From contig KN832554.1 of assembly GCA_000827205.1 (NCBI GenBank), forward strand, positions 427,263 through 491,262: DNA of 64,000 bases, given 5' to 3'. Of the stretch, positions 45,330-59,347 are shown piece by piece (positions within the stretch are counted from its first letter, which is position 1; each line of letters starts with the position of its first letter). The position numbers and the translations under genes are program-made. The notes under the pieces are model-generated. The model searched no databases. It was not told the origin of the DNA and saw nothing but the letters and a program-made list of their open reading frames with translations. Source of the DNA: Plicaturopsis crispa FD-325 SS-3 (Eukaryota > Basidiomycota > Agaricomycetes > Amylocorticiales > Amylocorticiaceae).

Positions 45330-45999
45330 ATGTCTCAAGCCATAGGCAACGTTCGCACATTCACAATGCTCCAAACGCGCTGAATACTGAAACGTTGCAT
45401 AATATAGACTGCCCTCGCCTATGCGCGCGTATGGCATCAGGTCGACGCCTCGGACCGCATCCTTGGAAAACTCGCAGAGCGCATCGCGTTGGTCCTCATG
45501 GGCAAGCACAAGCCCATATACGACCCCAGTGGTATGTACATGCAGCAACATAGCATCTAAACGCCTCATGTCTGATTATCCACGATGTTCAGTTGACTGC
45601 GGAGACTACGTCCTCGTCACGAACTCCCGAAACGTGAAAGTAACGGGAAAGAAGGACCAGCAACTGGTGTATCGCAGTCATTCCATGTTTCCAGGCGGTT
45701 TGAAGGAGGTTAAATTCAAAGACATGATGGCTGAGAAGCCTGACGAGGTGCGTTACAGATTTGGCCGTCCTGCTCGCTATTTCTGACCTGTCTTTTCCTA
45801 GATCATCCGGCACGCTGTTTCAGGCATGTTACCCAAGAACAAGCTGCGTGAACGGAGACTAGCACGCCTGAAGATATTCCCTGGCGAACATATGGGTATC
45901 AGGGGCCAGAACATTATCAAGCGGTGGGAGGACGGTACACTGAAGCCCCCCGTTGCGCGTCCACAACCAACGCCTCGTCCAGAGTCCGCACGGAAGTGA
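45330..45999 (+). CDS. MRPL23: mitochondrial ribosomal protein uL13m
   Basis: The product is 165 aa from exons 45330-45350, 45408-45531, 45593-45747 and 45802-45999. The sequence follows the uL13 fold: [57 protein letters not shown], the [19 protein letters not shown] loop, and [20 protein letters not shown]. The VWHxVDA opening and the short C-terminal extension distinguish the mitochondrial L13 (yeast Mrpl23) from the cytosolic protein. The first coding exon is only 21 nt. It ends 43 bp before the convergent end of the next gene. Confidence 0.93.
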
Positions 46000-46041
46000 T
46001 GGGGATGGTCTATTTCCGAGTTCGAGGTATTTACTTATAAT

Positions 46042-47272
46042 TCAATCCTTGCTTTGCGAAACCGCGTGTCTCAAGGCGCCAGGAGAATAACTGGAATCAT
46101 GGTTCTCTTCTTCCTCCGACTCGCTATCTAAGTCTGATTCTGTAGTCCTTTGACTAGCTGAGCTACTTTCGTTCCCGCTGGTTTCGCTAACCCCGTCTTC
46201 CCTGCTATCCTCGTCCTTGTCTTCCACGTCGTCGCCGACATCACTTCCTTTCGCTACTTCCCCTTCCTCCAAGTCCTCCATCTGGTTCTCCCAATCCTCC
46301 GATACTCGAGGTGTGACAAGGCTACTCACATGTTCTTGCAATAGCATCCCTAGGGAGAAAAAGCTGTCAGCTTATGCACACTGGAAACGACATCTTCACT
46401 GACCCACTGCCATCATGGCCGAACCGTCAAGCATCTTGTACATATCGCGCACATATGTTTCGGGTCGTCTGCGCGAGCGAGATTTGCGTTCTCCCTCCGT
46501 AGCACCATCCTCTTCCGCTCCGTCCGCCTGTCCATCGTCTGTATCTCTCTCACTCCCACTTCGCTGGCCATCATCCTCACCCGAGTTTGCATCCGCATCC
46601 TTATGCTCCGCGCCTTCGCCTTCAGCCTCCTCGCCGTGACTATCATTGCCCGGTACCTCTGCGACTCTTTTCCTCTTCCCTATCGCGGCATTGAGTTTCG
46701 CGAGCTTACGCGCCTTTTTTTCGCGCCGGACTTCTTGCGTCACATTCAAGAGCTGTCCATGCTCGTTGTAATACGTGCTTGCAAAATGGTGGATGCACTT
46801 CAGTAAATCCTAACAAGCGGTGGTCAACTTCATATGTGAGGTAGGTAATATGTAGCTGTCTTACCGACGAAGGATTTGGCAAATGAGTGTCGACATCGGG
46901 GGCAGCACCAACGGGGCCGTCGAGGAAACCGAAGTCCTTGGTGAACTCACGCCGCCTGATAGCGCCGCCGTGCTTCAGCACAGGCTCATCGTCTTGGCTT
47001 TCAACGTCCGCTCTCTCCTTGCCCTTGCCCTTGCCGGTCACCGCGTCTTCGTCTTCATGGTGCACCTTCCGTCGTTTTACTCGCTTGCCCACTTTGCCCA
47101 CCCCGCCCGCGTCTGCTACGACCCATTCGCCACGCGAGTTTTTGACTGCATATCGTGACGCGTTCGTGTTCGTTTTCACGCTGGAGCTGGAAGGGAGGGA
47201 GACACGTTTGCCATCGGGGTGGAGGCGAAGGGCGGATAAGTCGTGAACGGTACTTCGCCGAGGATTAGACAT
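46042..47272 (-). CDS. unrecognised 373-aa acidic nuclear-type protein
   Basis: Exons are 47272-46865, 46809-46404 and 46349-46042. The N-terminus MSNPRRSTVHDLSALRLHPD is followed by a basic cluster (KVGKRVKRRKVHHEDE) that looks like a nuclear signal. The core is split: DLLKCIHHFASTYYNEHGQL in exon 2, and a second helical piece joining exons 2 and 3, YKMLDGSAMMAVGMLLQEHV. Between them is a long acidic, Glu/Asp/Gly-rich insert, and the tail is again strongly acidic and Ser-rich. Paired conserved helices separated by a variable acidic loop suggest a chromatin or RNA polymerase I-associated factor, but I cannot name the family with confidence. It is divergent from NUP192. Confidence 0.68.
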
Positions 47273-47482
47273 GGCGATGGATTTCTTCGATCAAGTTAGG
47301 CTATCGTTGTTGAGCAGGTTATTGAGCAAACATATAGGCATTAGAAAGAATCAAAACAGTATGTGTGGCTGCAGCAGTGAGAGTACGAAGGCAAAGACCG
47401 TGAACGCGAAGAAAACGTTCGGAGACGTGCACGCGCTGCCGGTGGTTCAACAACTCTTGTCTACGGCGTCGACGAGCAAAAC
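47273..47482. promoter_or_regulatory. divergent promoter, 373-aa gene / NUP192
   Basis: This 210-bp region lies between start codons of two nuclear-protein genes on opposite strands. No clear TATA or ACGCGT box was seen. Confidence 0.45.
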
Positions 47483-50400
47483 ATGACCGGGGAATCCTCA
47501 TCCTCAAAGCGCTCGAATCTCGTCGATGTGTACGTGAATAAGATAAAGTCTTGCGTGCAGATGTGCTGACCGTTTTCGCAGGACATACCAACAATTGCAC
47601 GCCATCCTGTCCGGCCATCTCGAGGGCACGAGCACCGAACAGGTCACCCAAATACTCCGTCCACGCCTGGACCAACTACGAAACGTCGCTGAACCCTTCG
47701 GAAAACCCTCGGACGCGTCCAGGAAAAAGATCGAAAGCGGCTCGTTCACCCTACGCGACAATGTCGTCCTCCGCATCGAAGAAGCGGACAGGGAGTACAT
47801 CTTCGCCATAAGCGACGCATTCAGGATAGACGAAGCGGACGCCTTGGTGCTGCTGCGGTCTTTCCTGTACAACGAAGGTCTCCCGACGCACGCCGGCTCG
47901 AAAGCGAGCAAGTCCATGGCGGAAGAGCTGGTCGAGGCCATCACGCCTTTCTACTACTCTGAGCGGCTATTCATCCTACGAGCCCTCATTCCCCTCTTCC
48001 GAGCCAGCGAGAACTCCTCCGATCCAATACACGATGCTGCGACCGACGTCCTCCGCGAACTCTTACCAGATGGTCGCGCCTTCGCGGAATCCTTGCTCAC
48101 AGAATACACGCGCAAAAGACAATTGCCCTTGCCGCAAAAAGTCAGCAGCGACCCGCGCACTGCATCGCGGTGGGCGAAGCAGAACGCCAAGGAGCAGCTC
48201 GTTATACTGGAAGTCTTGTTTTGGACTATGTGGAGCTTCGTTTCGTGCGACGGGCCACAAGTCGTGCGCATATACGAGGCGGCGTACGACAGCAATCTCG
48301 GAGGTGCTCAGCAAAACTCTACGCTGCTGCTGGATGACGAGGGGATACAGCTTCAGCAGGATAGCGCTGCACTGTGGATCCTGATCATGATCGAGGTTCT
48401 GGAATTAGAACGACTGGCCGAGTCGGACGGGGTAGAAGTCTCTGCAGACCCAGTCGACAAGAACATCTACACCGCTTCTCCGGAGTCGTTGAAGAGGATA
48501 CATGAGCTGGTTATCTCGCATGGCGACAGTCAATATGCGTGCACCTACCTTGCTTGGGCGTTCGTGCTTTCGCGACTGACGACGACGGCCTCCGCATTGA
48601 AAGAGGTACCGCCAAACTACATGGCTTTCTTCGACTCGCTTCTCCCCCGGAATAATCGCGCGTACTCAAAGGAGCGGGAGCCAGTACACACACTAATGTC
48701 TCGAACCTGCCTGTCCCCGGAAGCCGGGTTGTTTCACTTGATTCAATCGCTCCTAACACAGTCACCACTGTTCGTGACAGCCGCCGCTTGGAGAACGGGG
48801 TCCACTGTGACCGATCCCAATGCTGTCGCTTTCCGTTCTGTCCTGAAAGGTGAGGCGTGGCCCCGAATTTCGCCTCAATCTACTAACACAATATTCACAG
48901 GTCTGATCATCGCCCTCGTTGAGCTCGTCCCTGTGGAACATATCCCTGACTTCGAAGCGTTCGTCGAGGTGTGGATTGCACTGTTCGGACGTAGCGAGAG
49001 CGAGTCAGTGGCGACTATATGCCGGCAATACTGGGAGTCGGACTGGCGGCAGGGGATCGCTCGTCGCGCCATCTTTGATGTTGCGCGGTCGCGATTTCCT
49101 ATCCATTTCAAACCTCTCGTCCGGTTGCTGCGCGCTATGACAGGATCGGGGTTCCTGGACACGGACCCGCTGTCCACGGTCGATCATTCTCACGAGGGCA
49201 ATGTCATTGACGAGAGTCGTGACGTCTGCGACCGTTATGTCTTCCACTACTTGAAAGAACTCTCCACGTATTCTCAAGTCATTCCCACTAGTGCATGCAC
49301 CGGTGCTCACGCCTCTTACGAGAAGTCCCAGGAACGCTACGGCTCGTCGCCCGTTGCCGCGGGTCTTACCTATGTCAATCTGCGGCCGACCAAGCTACCA
49401 GGTGGAACGACGCTTCCAGCCAAGTCATCCGGCAGGTTGTTGTCCGGAGACGGGGGAGACTTTATTGTCGTATGCTGGCAGCACCAGCATTCGGGGTGGA
49501 AGGTTATATTGGAGGTCTTGACGGACTACGTGAACCGCCGACGTATGTCTGCTGGTGCAAGTGGAAAATACCAAGACGTTAATTTCGGACGTCGTGGTAA
49601 CAGCCAACCAGCCACGCTTCGACTGGACGACATTGGTGTGGAGATGGATGACGAAGGAGATCAAGACATCGTCACAGATGCTCTCGATCTGGTTCGCAGC
49701 GTTGCGCAGGATAATCCCGCTCTTGCCCAAGAGCTTCTGGAGTCCCTGGAGGAAGGCGAACATGTCGTCGCGCACACCATGACCGAGTCGCAACCTCCTG
49801 ATCTGGTGCAGCTCACAACCATGATTTTGGAGGAAGCTTTGTCCAGATCAACGACTCAATCGCGCGTACCGCCACGCCCCCAACTCATAACGTCTGCAAT
49901 GAGCGTCCTCTCCGCCTTGCTCGCCCTGCCAAATTATTCCCATCGCGTCTGGCTATACATTCGCTCGACAACTGCATTATTTGGTTCAGACCGCACAGTT
50001 GGCATTGCCTCGGTCGCTCTCGCCGCGGAACGCGTCACTGGCCATTACACGATGACCCTCGCCTTGCTCCACCTTGTTCAACAGCTATTCCTTGAAGCAT
50101 CGTCATCGCTGGTAGCTGTCTTACCCGGAAATCCTCGGCTGCAACAAGTCAAGGACGAGGTGCTCTTACGCGCCGCTCGCTTTGTGCATGCTGAGATTTG
50201 GGTCGAACATCTTGGCTGGAAGTATCTCCAGCTAGGTGACAGGTTCGAGATCGGGAGACGCGTAACCTCGTTCTATGCGGATGTACTCAGGAATGCTCCA
50301 CCTTCTGTCGCAGACAAGCCATTTGGCGTCTTGAGCCAATCTGTGACGGACGCGCTCCTTTTCAAGGCCACAACCTCTTCCGTCAACCCTCTCGTATCGT

Positions 50401-53400
50401 CGATCACTAGCGGCGCATCCATGCTGAAAATCTTGTATGCTTCTCGGCGGTATGGTGATGCTCGGCGGCTCATCTTCCTCCTTGAGTCGCATTTGCACCT
50501 CGTCCGGTTAGTGCTGAACTACAAGCAGTCGTCGACCCTGGCAACACAGACGTGCCTGTTGGAGCAGGCCTTATGTGCGAGGGCGACCAATCTTGGGTCT
50601 AGTGCTTTGGATTCTGCACGCACCAAGGTCGACCCAATCGAGGTCCTGGCAACATACGTGAGGGAGCGCGATGTTGGAGTCGTCGTCCCGTTGGAAGCGA
50701 TGCGCGTGCTCTGCGCCCTTTGCTCCTCCATATCCATCTCGCAACCTTCCCCTCCGACTATCATCGGGCACCTGTCTGATCCCGAGTCAACAGTCACGGC
50801 ACTCGTTCGTATAATCCAACATCCGTACGATGACCTATCCTTACGCAACGCGGTGTGGACCTTCATAACGCTAGCCGTTGACAAGGAGCCTGCCTTAGCC
50901 AGCCTCTTTGTCACCGGTCAGTTCCGTATACCCAGCCACATCAAGGGTAAAGGAAAGGCTACCGACTGCGATGCCGAAGCGTCGTCAGCCCAAAAGTCCA
51001 AGCGCTCCAGCGCTATCGACGTAGCTCGCACCGTTCTGGAAGGCAGGAAGGAGCTCTGGCGAGCAAACCCGCAGCTCCTGACGTCCGTCTTGCGTTTCTT
51101 GGATGTTGTCTGGCAGCACGGTCTCGAGCACAAAGTCATGCTCGACTCCGTCATCAAGGACGCCGAATTCTGGACGCACATATCAGCGATTGCATGTGAA
51201 GAGCTTGGGTCCATCCCAGATTATCATACCGAGACTTATGTCGTCGAGGACGGTGTCCAGCGCTCCAACCTCCACGAAAACGTTTCCGGACACGCTTACC
51301 GGAGGGCTGCCAAATCCCATGCTCTACACATAATCGCCCTGGACATCGGCATACATCTCCAGACTCATGATCGCAAGGCGTCTGAAAAGCCCATCAGCTT
51401 TTCGAAGATAGAAGAAAACTTCAAATCTGAAAAAAAGCTGACGGCTCTGCTCCTCGAGGCAGCGACAAGCACTTATGACCCGATGCTATACGACGAGCTG
51501 ATGGACCAGATCAAGGCAGACTTCCCTGCCTTGACCCTGGAGCAATTACGATCGCAAGAGCCTGTGGCGGAGCGTGAGCTAGGGGATGACTTCACGTTTT
51601 CCATGGAGCTGCTGCGAAGTCGGCTGCAGACGCGGAATGCTAGCGACGACGCTGTCAGGATGGCCGCCGAGGACGTTGATAGGAAACTGTCTTCCATCAA
51701 TCTAAACCTCTCTCTGGCGTATGCTGAGACGGCGCTCGCAGAGTCCTGGCGTTTCATTCTCCAGCAGGCCATTCCATATCTTCGAGGGAACGCTTCCGTG
51801 CGGCCGATAATGCTCACAATTGCTGTGGCCGTATCGTCCAGCATCTCGTCCGAGGCACGGTCTGGCGACATGATGTCCACGATCCACGGGACGCGGCTAT
51901 CCTTACTTCTTGCCATGGTCGAAGTTGCTTGGTTTTCTTCCTCTGATACCAAAGCAGAAATCCAGTCCCTGCTCACACTGACGAACCATGTCCATGGTAT
52001 CATCCTCAACGAGCCGCAATCGCCCATACAGTCGTTCCTTGGCAAGATCTCCGAGCCCTTCCACCGCACACTCCTCCAAATCGCCTACTTCTGCACTAGG
52101 CACTGCCGGACACTCGTAAAACGTCCCAAAGCGATAACCGCGGAGCACCGACTTATCATTGCCTCGATGCTCGAAGCCACTCTCAACCTCGTCATCGGAG
52201 CCCTCCGGATCGTCTTTGATTCCGCGCGCGGAAGGCTGGATACAGATCTGGACCTGGATATGGAGCTTCTGGTAGCTGTTTTCGAGCAGTGCACCCGTCC
52301 TGATATCAACTCGTCCTCCTCGCAGTGGTTAGCACGGTGCCATGAAACAGACGTGGTCCGCGCCAGCCTAGAGCTCTTTGTGCGCACGGACCTGGTTGGT
52401 TTGTCGGATGTTGGCCTCCTTCTGGCACGCAGGCAACCGCTCTATTCGCCCCACATCCTCGTGTTCCATATGGCTCTGGCTAGCGTTCCGTCTGCCGCCG
52501 AGAGATTGGCTAGTCAAGGCGTTCTTGCGGCGTACAGCGACAACACTATCACCTCAGCCATCAGTACAGGGATGATCGACGTCGTGCTTCCTGAATTTCC
52601 AGGCGAGCGGAGTCCTGCTCACCAAGCGTATTGTTCGATGCTCGCAGTTATCTCCGGCGTCATACTCGCCCTGGGACGGCATAACCATTTCTTCGACGCG
52701 GAAGCCAGCGGGTTCGTGCAGCTCTACGGGGAACAGATGATCAGGGCGCTCTCGTGGACTGTCGGCGACCAAATTACACTACCCCTGCTAGAAGAACTCG
52801 AACAGACGGTCAATCTGTTCCATGCCATCGCCGAAAGTGTCCCCTCTGCGAATGCCGACGCCGTGGTCGATAAAGTCTTGCGGGGCTTTACGACGAACGC
52901 GCTGATGCTTGTACAGCAGCTCAACTATGCTCTATCTCACCCGAACCAGCTTGTCAGCCTTTTTGAACCGATCACTCTCGAGGAGCGGGTGCTTGCTGAG
53001 AAGGAGCCACGGGAGACTTCGTCCCAAATGCTGGATCCTACGAAACGGCCGTTGCTTACGCGGCTTGTTTACCGGGTGACGAAGCTATCGAGCATGGTCA
53101 TCTCGACGCTGGTTAGCATCAGTCGTGCTGAGACTGTTCTCCTGGGCGAGCAGGAGGATTGGCCATTGCATGAGGCTCTTCTTGTTCCCGTGAGTTCCAT
53201 CTGTCCCAATCCTATGCGAAAAATGTACTGATTGTCGTGTGTAATCAGCATTCAAAGGTCGTTCTGGGCGAGCCTGCGTCTATGGGGACGTTGCTTGAGC
53301 TCGGAAATGGCACATTGGACCTACTTCGCGACCTTGTGAACCGACCTGCGGGTCAAGCCATCACTACCGTGCCACCTGCGGGCTCGCCCGAGCCGGCGCT

Positions 53401-53770
53401 GGATGTGCGCCAGAGCGTTGCAGTCGCGCGGCGAAACCTCGAGGCGACGCTCATATACGCCGTCACACAGCTCGTCATGTGGCTGTCGAAACCCGACTTC
53501 GATGCGGGCACTGATGACATGGAAGGAGAGGATCGCCTGGCGGAGAGCCAGAGGGGGAACTCGACGAAGGAGCGCAGGGCTCCCCGGCCGTCGATGACAG
53601 TCGCGGAGCGATTGAGACGGGGGATGACGGGGGAGATGGCAGCCGACCTCCAATCTATATTGAGCAAAGCAAAACCAATAATTGCAAAAAGTAACGGGGT
53701 GTTGGGGGCGGGCGGTGTGGATCTGACACAGATATTATCGAATTTCCTGCTGGATCGTGTTTCTTCTTAG
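47483..53770 (+). CDS. NUP192: NUP192, inner-ring nucleoporin (Nup205 family)
   Basis: The product is about 2041 aa from exons 47483-47529, 47582-48849, 48901-53189 and 53249-53770. The second intron is exactly 51 nt, leaves the frame open and carries a clear branch site (ctactaac), so it is easily missed. The sequence is an alpha-solenoid with family blocks: NVVLRIEEADREYIFAISDA near the N-terminus, LLRSFLYNEGLP, KEQLVILEVLFWTMWSFVSC, and a long helical middle and C-terminus. Size and the N-terminal wording fit Nup192/Nup205, which together with Nup188, Nic96 and Nup53/59 form the nuclear pore inner ring. No disruption was seen. It is the largest gene in the window. Confidence 0.88.
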
Positions 53771-54064
53771 CTCTGTAATTTCTATTTAGTCTGCCTGTAT
53801 CAAATATGTTTTCTTTCAACGACCAGCAAACAATCCATTTTTCCTATCTGAGAATGTTTGAAACTTAAAGCTTGAAAGTTCGCGTTGCGTTCGCGTTTCT
53901 AGTCACGAGCACGTGGGGTGTTGCGCGACGCGATTTCTCGAACGCGGATTTCGTCAGTTTGTTCAACTCCACCATCTCATTTCAACAAACGAACATTGTT
54001 TCGCAGTGTCTTTCTTTACTTTATTCTGTTGGCGGAGGATTTCTAGACTCTGGACTTGACGCTC
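53771..54064. other. spacer between NUP192 and CDC7
   Basis: This spacer between two + strand genes contains gcgttgcgttcgcg-type GC-rich repeats near 53880-53945. No perfect ACGCGT and no gene was seen. Confidence 0.45.
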
Positions 54065-56347
<2,283 letters not shown>

Positions 56348-56810
56348 TTGTATTATTATAAGTATCGCATTGCATTCACCATTGACACTCCAAGACAATA
56401 ATCAGCATCGCATTTTTTTTGATAGTTTATAAGGACGCAGAAAACGTTGACCATGAGAAAGTGACCTGTTAGCTAAGTGTTGAGGCCTGAGGAGGCTCCA
56501 TAACGTTTGACAGCTACCGCTCATGCTGTTTTGCTTCGCACAAAGTGTGAGCTCAAAGAGGTGCACAGGCGATCTAATAAACCAAGTGAATGCATTCCGT
56601 TTCGATCCGTTCAATATGTTATAGAAAAAGTCCTGAATCTGTGGACCTCTGCAACGCTCCTTCCAGCTAGTATCCATGCCTATCCAGTCCCCGTACAACA
56701 AAAAGTACACCTATCAACCAGCGCGGCTAGGTAGGCGGGGACGCTGCGATAGCGGTGTATGTAACGCGGTCGTCTTCGTCGTCATGAGTGGTCGTGAGGG
56801 GGGCGTTCGT
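56348..56810. other. convergent 3' region, CDC7 / 82-aa gene
   Basis: Two genes end here on opposite strands. Only 3' flanks and short open frames were seen. Confidence 0.55.
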
Positions 56811-57240
56811 TCACCAGTAGATGCGGCGCTCGATGGTCCGTGCCTTGGGCAGCTGGGGGCGGGAGTAGGAGATGGTGCGCTTGACGCGCGTGACGGTTGG
56901 GTACCTGCACAGACAGCACTGATTAGACGAAGCACCTGCACACGGAGTTAACGGATACTAGCCATGCGTGGTAGATGTCTCCGGGAGCGAGCTGTACTTC
57001 GACGATTTGGCGGCCCTAACGATGGGAAGAGCGTTAGTGAATGCTGTTGTAAGGCACTGCGATGCTAAACGCTACTCACGGCGTAGTCAATGTGGGATCC
57101 GACGACGAGTCCTTCTGTCCGGCCAATAAGACCGTGCTGCACAGCGACGATGTCACCAGGCTAAAAACAACAGCACCGTCAGCGAGTGAAGGCGGTCATC
57201 GACAGCTAGACGAGCGTACGATAATCTCATCAGACGACAT
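56811..57240 (-). CDS. 82-aa protein with a KOW/SH3-like look, unrecognised family
   Basis: Exons are 57240-57220, 57160-57080, 57015-56963 and 56904-56811. The joined frame reads MSSDEIIPGDIVAVQHGLIG, then RTEGLVVGSHIDYAGRQIVE, VQLAPGDIYHAWYPTVTRVK and a C-terminus TISYSRPQLPKARTIERRIYW. The PGDIVxVxxGLxGRTEGxVVGS pattern resembles a small beta-barrel such as a KOW or SH3-like fold, but I do not know the family. The last intron (56962-56905) needs a GC donor to keep frame. The protein is too small and too split to appear as one open frame. On the minus strand a TATAAAA lies about 107-113 bp upstream. Confidence 0.65.
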
Positions 57241-57730
57241 GGTGGACGATGGGAGCGGTGGGTAGCGCAGAGGAGTCTTGAGGAGGCTTGAGGTGGTAGA
57301 GATGAGAAAACAAAAGTTAAGGAAACTTGTGGTATCGCTGGGGAGCTTTTATAGATCAAGTGCCACGATTTTGCGGGCTTGTGGTGGACGTCCTGAGTGC
57401 GTGAGGCAGCCTTGAGGCAAACTGGTCGTCGTGGAAGCTAACCAAGACGGAACCAATTTCAGAAATTTCATTGTTCCTCTTCGCGACTTTCCGTGCGCTC
57501 ACGTAAATGGGAAAAAAATGTACAACATGCTACGTTTCGGTACACAAAATACATTAGTGAACAAAGGTACACGTTCGACGAGGAATAAGTAATAGCGTCG
57601 GGGAATTGGCAGCGGAGGGCGCCCAGTCGACGGTGAAGTTGCCTCGCGCATCAGTCTCGACGAGAATACCGTCAATAAGGGCGGTACACGAGCAGGTGAT
57701 AAGGGTGATGGAGTGCGCACGCTATAGCCG
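57241..57730. other. spacer with TATA box upstream of the 82-aa gene
   Basis: This 490-bp spacer lies between two minus-strand genes. It includes TATAAAA (minus strand) at 57347-57353 and the 3' flank of the DUF1992 gene. No gene was seen. Confidence 0.5.
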
Positions 57731-59171
57731 TCATTGGCCACGCGTCAACTTGGCCAACCACCCTCGGACGATGTCAAGTATCCGCAGCGGCCGATCCGTG
57801 GCAAGCGCAGAACCTTCTCCTGCAGTATGACCTTTACCAGTTCCGGGTCCTGCCTGTAGCACTGATTGCGGTGATGCAACGCGTGCCGCTAGCCCACGGA
57901 GAATATCGTCGACTGCCTCTTGATATGCCTTCTCCAGTTCCACTGTGCGTACATGGTACGGGCGGCGCACGGCGTACGGCGCGACGCCGTTGTACTTGCG
58001 CACTAGGGAATTGATCTCATCGATAGCAGTGTCATGGTACGCCCGCTCGCGCGCTTCCCATTCCTCGTCCCGGAGTGACGAGACGTGTGCGGCAGTCAGC
58101 GACTGGAGCGCAGCAGCGGGACGCGACATGGTGAGGGTACGGATGGCGCGTCTTGCCCATGCCTGACGCACGATTTCTCGGAAGGAACTCACTGCAGCCT
58201 CTAGTTCTGCATAGCCGTTACTCGTGTGCACTCTGCGTACAGGACTGCCACACTCACCTGCCTGCACTTCGACCCACGGCGGGGCGGCGCCGTTTCGTTG
58301 TATGATACGGTTCATGAGGAACTCTTCCCGCGCGATGAACGGATTTCCCTCATCGTGATGCCGCACCAACGGCTGTCCTCGACCTTTGACCACGGAGAAT
58401 TGACCCGCCTTTCTAGCTTTCTGTAGTACGATCAGCCATTTTCCGGTGCATCAGAGACCCAAAAAGCACCTCTATTTTGTCTTCGATGAGACTTGTCCAG
58501 CCTCTCAAGCTAACTGGGTTCGGACGACCCTGCGGAGGCGGCTTCTCGCCCATTGGACTCTTTACTCCGAGCTTGTAGTCCAGCGTCGCCTCTCGCGCAG
58601 TTGTCAGCCGCCCGACACGCTCCGTGCGCTTCTTCGCCTCCTTCTCCTTCCTCCGTGCACGCTCGTCGACCGGAGACCGCGTGGGCGGGGGCAGGGGCGC
58701 AAGGTTGCCCAGCCGGATGGACGGCGTGTCGTGAGAGGGCGCCTTGAACGTCGTGTGCCACGGCCTGTGGCCCTCTATGGACGGCAGCAGCGGCACGTTC
58801 GCATAGTCGCGCACCGTGACCGGCGGGGGTGTCTGCTTTATCTTCTCCTCTGCAGTGCGCACGGTCCCGGTACGCAGGGGCTTGTACTTGTCAACGAGCA
58901 TGCGGAGGACGGCGTGCTCCATGGGCTCGTCGCCCGTCCAGTTCTCGTGCGCGCTCTCTAGCTGAGTGAGCACGCTGGACCGCCGCCGCTCCGACGCTGC
59001 CTCTGCGGATTCCTCGGCGGCGGCATCGGCGAATAACTTTGCGCTGCCGCTCTTTTCAGACTCATGTCTGACAAGGCTCGTATGGATACATCGACAAGCT
59101 CGCAGACGTCGAGTTTGGGGCCGTATTTGCAGAAGAGTGTGATGTGGACCAGGCAACTTGGTGGAGAGCAT
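57731..59171 (-). CDS. DUF1992 / DNAJC28-like protein, probably mitochondrial
   Basis: The product is 446 aa from exons 59171-58470, 58420-58258 and 58206-57731. The N-terminus is basic and lacks acidic residues for about 30 positions (IRPQTRRLRACRCIHTSLVR), as in a mitochondrial presequence. The conserved domain spans exons 1-2: GWTSLIEDKIEKARKAGQFS, VVKGRGQPLVRHHDEGNPFI, AREEFLMNRIIQRNGAAPPW. This is the DUF1992 block found at the C-terminal side of DNAJC28-type proteins; no J domain is present here. The rest is helical and Arg-rich (SFREIVRQAWARRAIRTL). Function is unknown beyond a likely organelle location. Confidence 0.85.
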
Positions 59172-59347
59172 GCAAGAGGCTTATTTTGCCGTGTTTTCAT
59201 TCGGTGGCTGCTTTGGCGAAGGCTGCGGCATCCGTTCATTGATTGCTCCTCGTAACAAGTATGCATTAGATAGATACTAGGGGGTTAAGTCAGACAGTGG
59301 GGGTTGATAATACAAGTGCGCTCCATAGAATATTAAATGGTCTGTGC

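Noticed and set aside
51473-52069. 198-codon minus-strand open frame
   Set aside because: Antisense to the middle of NUP192, which is a continuous, motif-supported solenoid on the + strand.
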